The translations under genes and the position numbers were made by a program. A stretch of DNA of 64,000 nucleotides, from NCBI RefSeq assembly GCF_000260715.1, contig NC_017834.1, positions 1,550,001 to 1,614,000 of the forward strand, given 5' to 3'. Under the pieces are notes generated by a model that saw only the letters and a program-made list of their open reading frames with translations, was not told the origin of the DNA and made no database searches. Positions 61,551 to 64,000 of this stretch are shown one piece after another (within the stretch, counting starts at the first letter, position 1; each line of letters begins with the position of its first letter). This DNA comes from Bifidobacterium animalis subsp. animalis ATCC 25527 (GTDB lineage Bacteria > Actinomycetota > Actinomycetes > Actinomycetales > Bifidobacteriaceae).

Positions 61551-61802
61551 GCGTAAAAAGGGACATCCGCAGACTCCCACCTGTCTCCTTTTACGTCCCA
61601 CTTTCTGCGTCCCTCTGCGTAAAAAGGGACATTCGTCGCCCGCAATTTGTCCCTTTTTACGCCTTCCTCGGTCCCTTTGCGCAAAACGCCCATGCGTAAA
61701 AAGGGACATTTACGCGTCCTATTTGTCTCCTTTTACGCAGATTTCTTCTGTTCAATGCAGATTTCTTCCGTTCAGTTATTTAATACTGCGTAAAAAGGGT
61801 CA
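61551..61802. repeat. Cluster of GCGTAAAAAGGGACA hairpin repeats
   Basis: Three full hairpins lie at about 61551-61595, 61617-61662 (perfect 15-bp arms GCGTAAAAAGGGACA / TGTCCCTTTTTACGC) and 61694-61739, and a fourth left arm at 61788-61802. Arms in the first and third copies have one or two changes. The 308-bp gap between the oligopeptidase start and the App1-like gene is almost entirely made of them, with two near-repeats of CAGATTTCTTCYGTTCA at 61738-61774 between the third and fourth. Confidence 0.85.
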
Positions 61803-61825
61803 ACTGCTGCCGAGAAGGCTCAGAC

Positions 61826-63337
61826 TCACATGAACTGCTGCAGGTAGGGCAGCATCGTCTTCATGATGTTCGAACCGGTGGTGCCGGTGAATACCGGCAC
61901 GTCGGTCACCGGCACGGGCTGCGTGGTGGAGAAGCCCGACATTGTGCCAAATCCGCCGGATTCCTTGGGCGAAAGCTGGCGTATGCCAATGGCGAGCACG
62001 CGCCCCGGGTAGCGGCGTGCGATCTCGGCGTAGGTGGTCGGGTCTTTCTGCCCGTCGTCGCCGATTAGAATGAACTTCATGTTCGGGAAGTCCTCCATGA
62101 GCTGCTCGGCGTATTCGAGCTTGTGCTGCACGCCGGAGGGCACGAAGGTCTTCGGCCGCGGGTCGAGGTCGCGCAGCAGCAGCGGGCCGTCCGGGAACCC
62201 GTAGTCTATGAGGAAGCTGCGAATCGAGTTCTCCACGTTCCACGGCGAGGTCGACAGGTAGAAGAACGGCGCCCCCGGGAACATGCTCGCGATCTTGTTG
62301 TACATGACCGCCATGCCCGGCACCGACGCGCGCTTGTGTGGGCTCAGGAACAGCATGTTGTACACGGCCTTCCACAATGTGGGCACCTGCGTGACCATGC
62401 ACGTGTCGTCGACGTCGGAGATCACGCCCACCTTCGCCGTGCTCGGAATCGTGAACAATTCCGCCTCCACCGCCGGCCGTTCCTTGAGCTTGCAGCCGAC
62501 CATGTGCACGCCCGGCTCGAGCCTGTGCTCGGCGAGCAGGTCGAGGTAGCCCGACGAATCCGACACCGAGTAGTCCATCGTCACCGACCGCGCGGAATCC
62601 ACCCGGTCGTAGACCTCCATCGTGCCCACCTGCACGGTTCGCAGCGGCACGCCGTCGATGTCGATCTGCACGCACTGGCCCGGCGCGGGCACCTCGAGCA
62701 TCGCGTGGATGCCACGCATCGGCTTGTTCGGCTGCCCGTCAGCCGGCGCGAGGATAGTACGGCAGACCAGTCGCGAGTATTCCTCCGTGCCGTAGCCCAC
62801 GTATGGCTTGACCATGGGGAACCAGTGCAGCTGCCGCGCAATGGCCGTGGAGAACCGTATCCACAAGTCGAACGTCCAGGTGATCGTCTTGCGCAGCACG
62901 CGCTTGATTGATGAGACGAGCTGCGGGTTCCTCGTCAGCCGCGCTCGCCGCGTCGGCGCTTTCGCCGCGGAGAGCGAGCCGAGCGGCACGGCCACGGTCG
63001 GCATGTCGTCTGTGGACGTGGCCGCGGACGTCGTGCGCAACGCCACCGCCGGTGCCCGCCATTGCCGTTCCGGAGTCTCGGTTTCCGCCTGCCCGTTCGC
63101 AATGCCGGTGATGACGCGCGTCTCGGCGGAGCCTGCATGCTGCGTGTCGTCGAAATCGGCGGCCGTGGGCCCTTCGCCGGATCTCACCGTGCGACCTTGC
63201 GTCGCAACCGTGCCACCGTCGCCGTCCGCGGCGAGGCGTGCGCGCTCGGCCTGTTCGCGTTTCACCTGTGCCAGCGCCGCCTCAAGCAGACGCTTGGTCT
63301 TCCTGAGCTCGCGGTCCGACCTGTCCGTATATGCCAT
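61826..63337 (-). CDS. App1-family (DUF2183) phosphatase domain protein
   Basis: A 503-residue protein. The N-terminal 150 residues are a charged, low-complexity arm starting with a probable coiled coil (KTKRLLEAALAQVKREQAERARLA). The C-terminal half is a DUF2183/App1 phosphatase domain, a HAD-like fold related to yeast phosphatidate phosphatase App1. The nucleophile motif is VISDVDDTCMVTQ, followed by FFYLSTSPWNV, PSGVQHKLEY and FILIGDDGQKDPTTYAEIARRYPGRVLAIGIR. There is no signal peptide. Substrate is unverified; a lipid phosphate is likely from the family. ATG 63337 is chosen because it starts the coiled coil; upstream in-frame sequence overlaps gcvH. Confidence 0.9.
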   Translation of the reverse strand: MAYTDRSDRELRKTKRLLEAALAQVKREQAERARLAADGDGGTVATQGRTVRSGEGPTAADFDDTQHAGSAETRVITGIANGQAETETPERQWRAPAVALRTTSAATSTDDMPTVAVPLGSLSAAKAPTRRARLTRNPQLVSSIKRVLRKTITWTFDLWIRFSTAIARQLHWFPMVKPYVGYGTEEYSRLVCRTILAPADGQPNKPMRGIHAMLEVPAPGQCVQIDIDGVPLRTVQVGTMEVYDRVDSARSVTMDYSVSDSSGYLDLLAEHRLEPGVHMVGCKLKERPAVEAELFTIPSTAKVGVISDVDDTCMVTQVPTLWKAVYNMLFLSPHKRASVPGMAVMYNKIASMFPGAPFFYLSTSPWNVENSIRSFLIDYGFPDGPLLLRDLDPRPKTFVPSGVQHKLEYAEQLMEDFPNMKFILIGDDGQKDPTTYAEIARRYPGRVLAIGIRQLSPKESGGFGTMSGFSTTQPVPVTDVPVFTGTTGSNIMKTMLPYLQQFM

Positions 63338-63393
63338 GTCTCTAACGCATTTTCCGTTGATTGTTTCGTATATATGCCTGCGATACCCGTATT

Positions 63394-63804
63394 CTACTGC
63401 TGCTGGGCAATGAATTTCGCGTATTCGCCGGCCGACAGCAGATCCGGTTCGTCGTCGTCGAGCTCGATCTTGACGATCCACCCTTCGCCATACGGATCGT
63501 CGTTGATGACCGCACCGTCGTCCTCGGTCCCGCTGTTCACGTAGCGCACCACGCCGGCCACCGGCGAGATCATCGGCTCGACGGCCTTCGCGGATTCGAT
63601 CTGCACGAGCTCGTCGCCCGCCTCCACGCGCGTTCCCACCTCGGGCAGGTCGACGAACACGATGTCGCCCATCTTGTTCGCCGCGAATTCGGTGATGCCG
63701 AGCACCGCCGGCGTGACCGATTCGTCCACCCACACGTGGTCATGCGAGTACTGCAGAAAATCCGGCACGTCGAGATGCGTGCCCTGTTCGTTCTCCTCGG
63801 CCAT
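63394..63804 (-). CDS. gcvH: Glycine cleavage system H protein
   Basis: Lipoyl carrier protein of 136 residues. The lipoyl domain is complete: HVWVDESVTPAVLGITEFAANKMGDIVFVDLPEVG, then Lys73 in IESAKAVEPMISPVAG as the lipoylation site (ESVKA in E. coli). The ribosome-binding site AAGGAGAG precedes the ATG. gcvT and gcvP, which normally accompany it, are not in this window. It is followed 56 bases later by the App1-like gene and preceded by nudC. The lplA-type ligase nearby can supply its lipoate. Confidence 0.94.
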   Translation of the reverse strand: MAEENEQGTHLDVPDFLQYSHDHVWVDESVTPAVLGITEFAANKMGDIVFVDLPEVGTRVEAGDELVQIESAKAVEPMISPVAGVVRYVNSGTEDDGAVINDDPYGEGWIVKIELDDDEPDLLSAGEYAKFIAQQQ

Positions 63805-63867
63805 ATTCTCTCCTTGTATCGTTCGTACTGTCCGATTCCGTATTCGGCTGTCCTGTGTTCCGCGCGC

Positions 63868-64000
63868 TCAATCCAGTTCGCGCCCGTACCATTCCTCGAT
63901 CATAACGCGCGCGATCGTCGCCTTGCCGGGCGCCTCGATCTCGCCGGTGACGAGCAGATCGGTGTATTCGTCGCGCGTCACCCATCGTGCGGCGATCGTC
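63868..64000 (-). CDS. nudC: NAD+ diphosphatase (Nudix), C-terminal end only
   Basis: Only the last 43 codons are visible; the gene continues past the right edge. The peptide AARWVTRDEYTDLLVTGEI ... PGKATIARVMIEEWYGRELD matches the C-terminus of NudC-type NADH pyrophosphatases (ARWFTRDEL...SIARxLIExW pattern). The Nudix box is outside the window, so the call rests on this tail alone. It lies 63 bases upstream of gcvH on the same strand. Confidence 0.65.
   Translation of the reverse strand, partial: TIAARWVTRDEYTDLLVTGEIEAPGKATIARVMIEEWYGRELD

Noticed and set aside
61518..61709. N-terminal extension of the prolyl oligopeptidase
   Set aside because: The extra 64 residues are translations of the hairpin repeats (RKKGQ, CPFLRR) and do not match the family.

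Overview
This 64 kb window is ordinary chromosome of a Bifidobacterium (Actinobacteria, roughly 60% G+C). The evidence is the pkb2-fn3-AAA-DUF58-transglutaminase cluster known from bifidobacteria, a bifidobacterial-type variant leucine-rich-repeat gene, an AdnAB-like recombination pair, and a deoR-galT-galK operon. The B. animalis/pseudolongum side of the genus is plausible, but I cannot assign a species. I see no tRNA, rRNA, prophage, insertion sequence or CRISPR array.

Layout. 1-7754 (minus strand): aminopeptidase N (cut by the left edge), RNase J, lysine/peptidoglycan genes dapA and dapB, and an acetyltransferase-MFS exporter pair. 7977-16679 (minus): two giant helicase-nucleases resembling AdnB and AdnA. 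17047-29269 (plus): a five-gene signalling and surface operon (membrane Ser/Thr kinase, 1973-residue FN3 surface protein, MoxR ATPase, DUF58 protein, transglutaminase-like membrane protein), followed by an LRV protein (plus) and an FHA protein (minus). 30925-38583 (minus): rpoC and rpoB. 38817-48920: a secreted or anchored protein, mutY, trmL (plus), a UPF0210/ACT protein pair, a class C-like sortase, the galactose operon, and a polyprenol-phosphate mannosyltransferase. 49076-64000: pyrD (plus), then on the minus strand an Old Yellow Enzyme, a class A PBP, a Crp regulator, a lipoate ligase, a TM2 protein, leuB with a 44-residue Cys-rich protein, a prolyl oligopeptidase, an App1-type phosphatase, gcvH, and the 3' end of nudC.

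The coding content is mostly housekeeping; the unusual material is in the intergenic DNA. (a) At 51818-52285 nine tandem 52-bp units, without a single indel, each carry a CGGAAnnnTCCG dyad. The spacing equals five helical turns, and the array lies directly upstream of the Old Yellow Enzyme gene. (b) At 57324-57479 there is a degenerate array with the same 52-bp period. (c) At 50272-50365 and 50450-50539 two inverted stem-loops share an identical 39-nt loop, but each has its own unrelated, perfectly self-complementary arms. (d) A hairpin repeat built on GCGTAAAAAGGGACA occurs after the transglutaminase-like gene and three to four times at 61551-61802. In the coding part, the transglutaminase-like protein has lost all three catalytic residues. 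The FN3 cluster has no PP2C phosphatase gene in this window.
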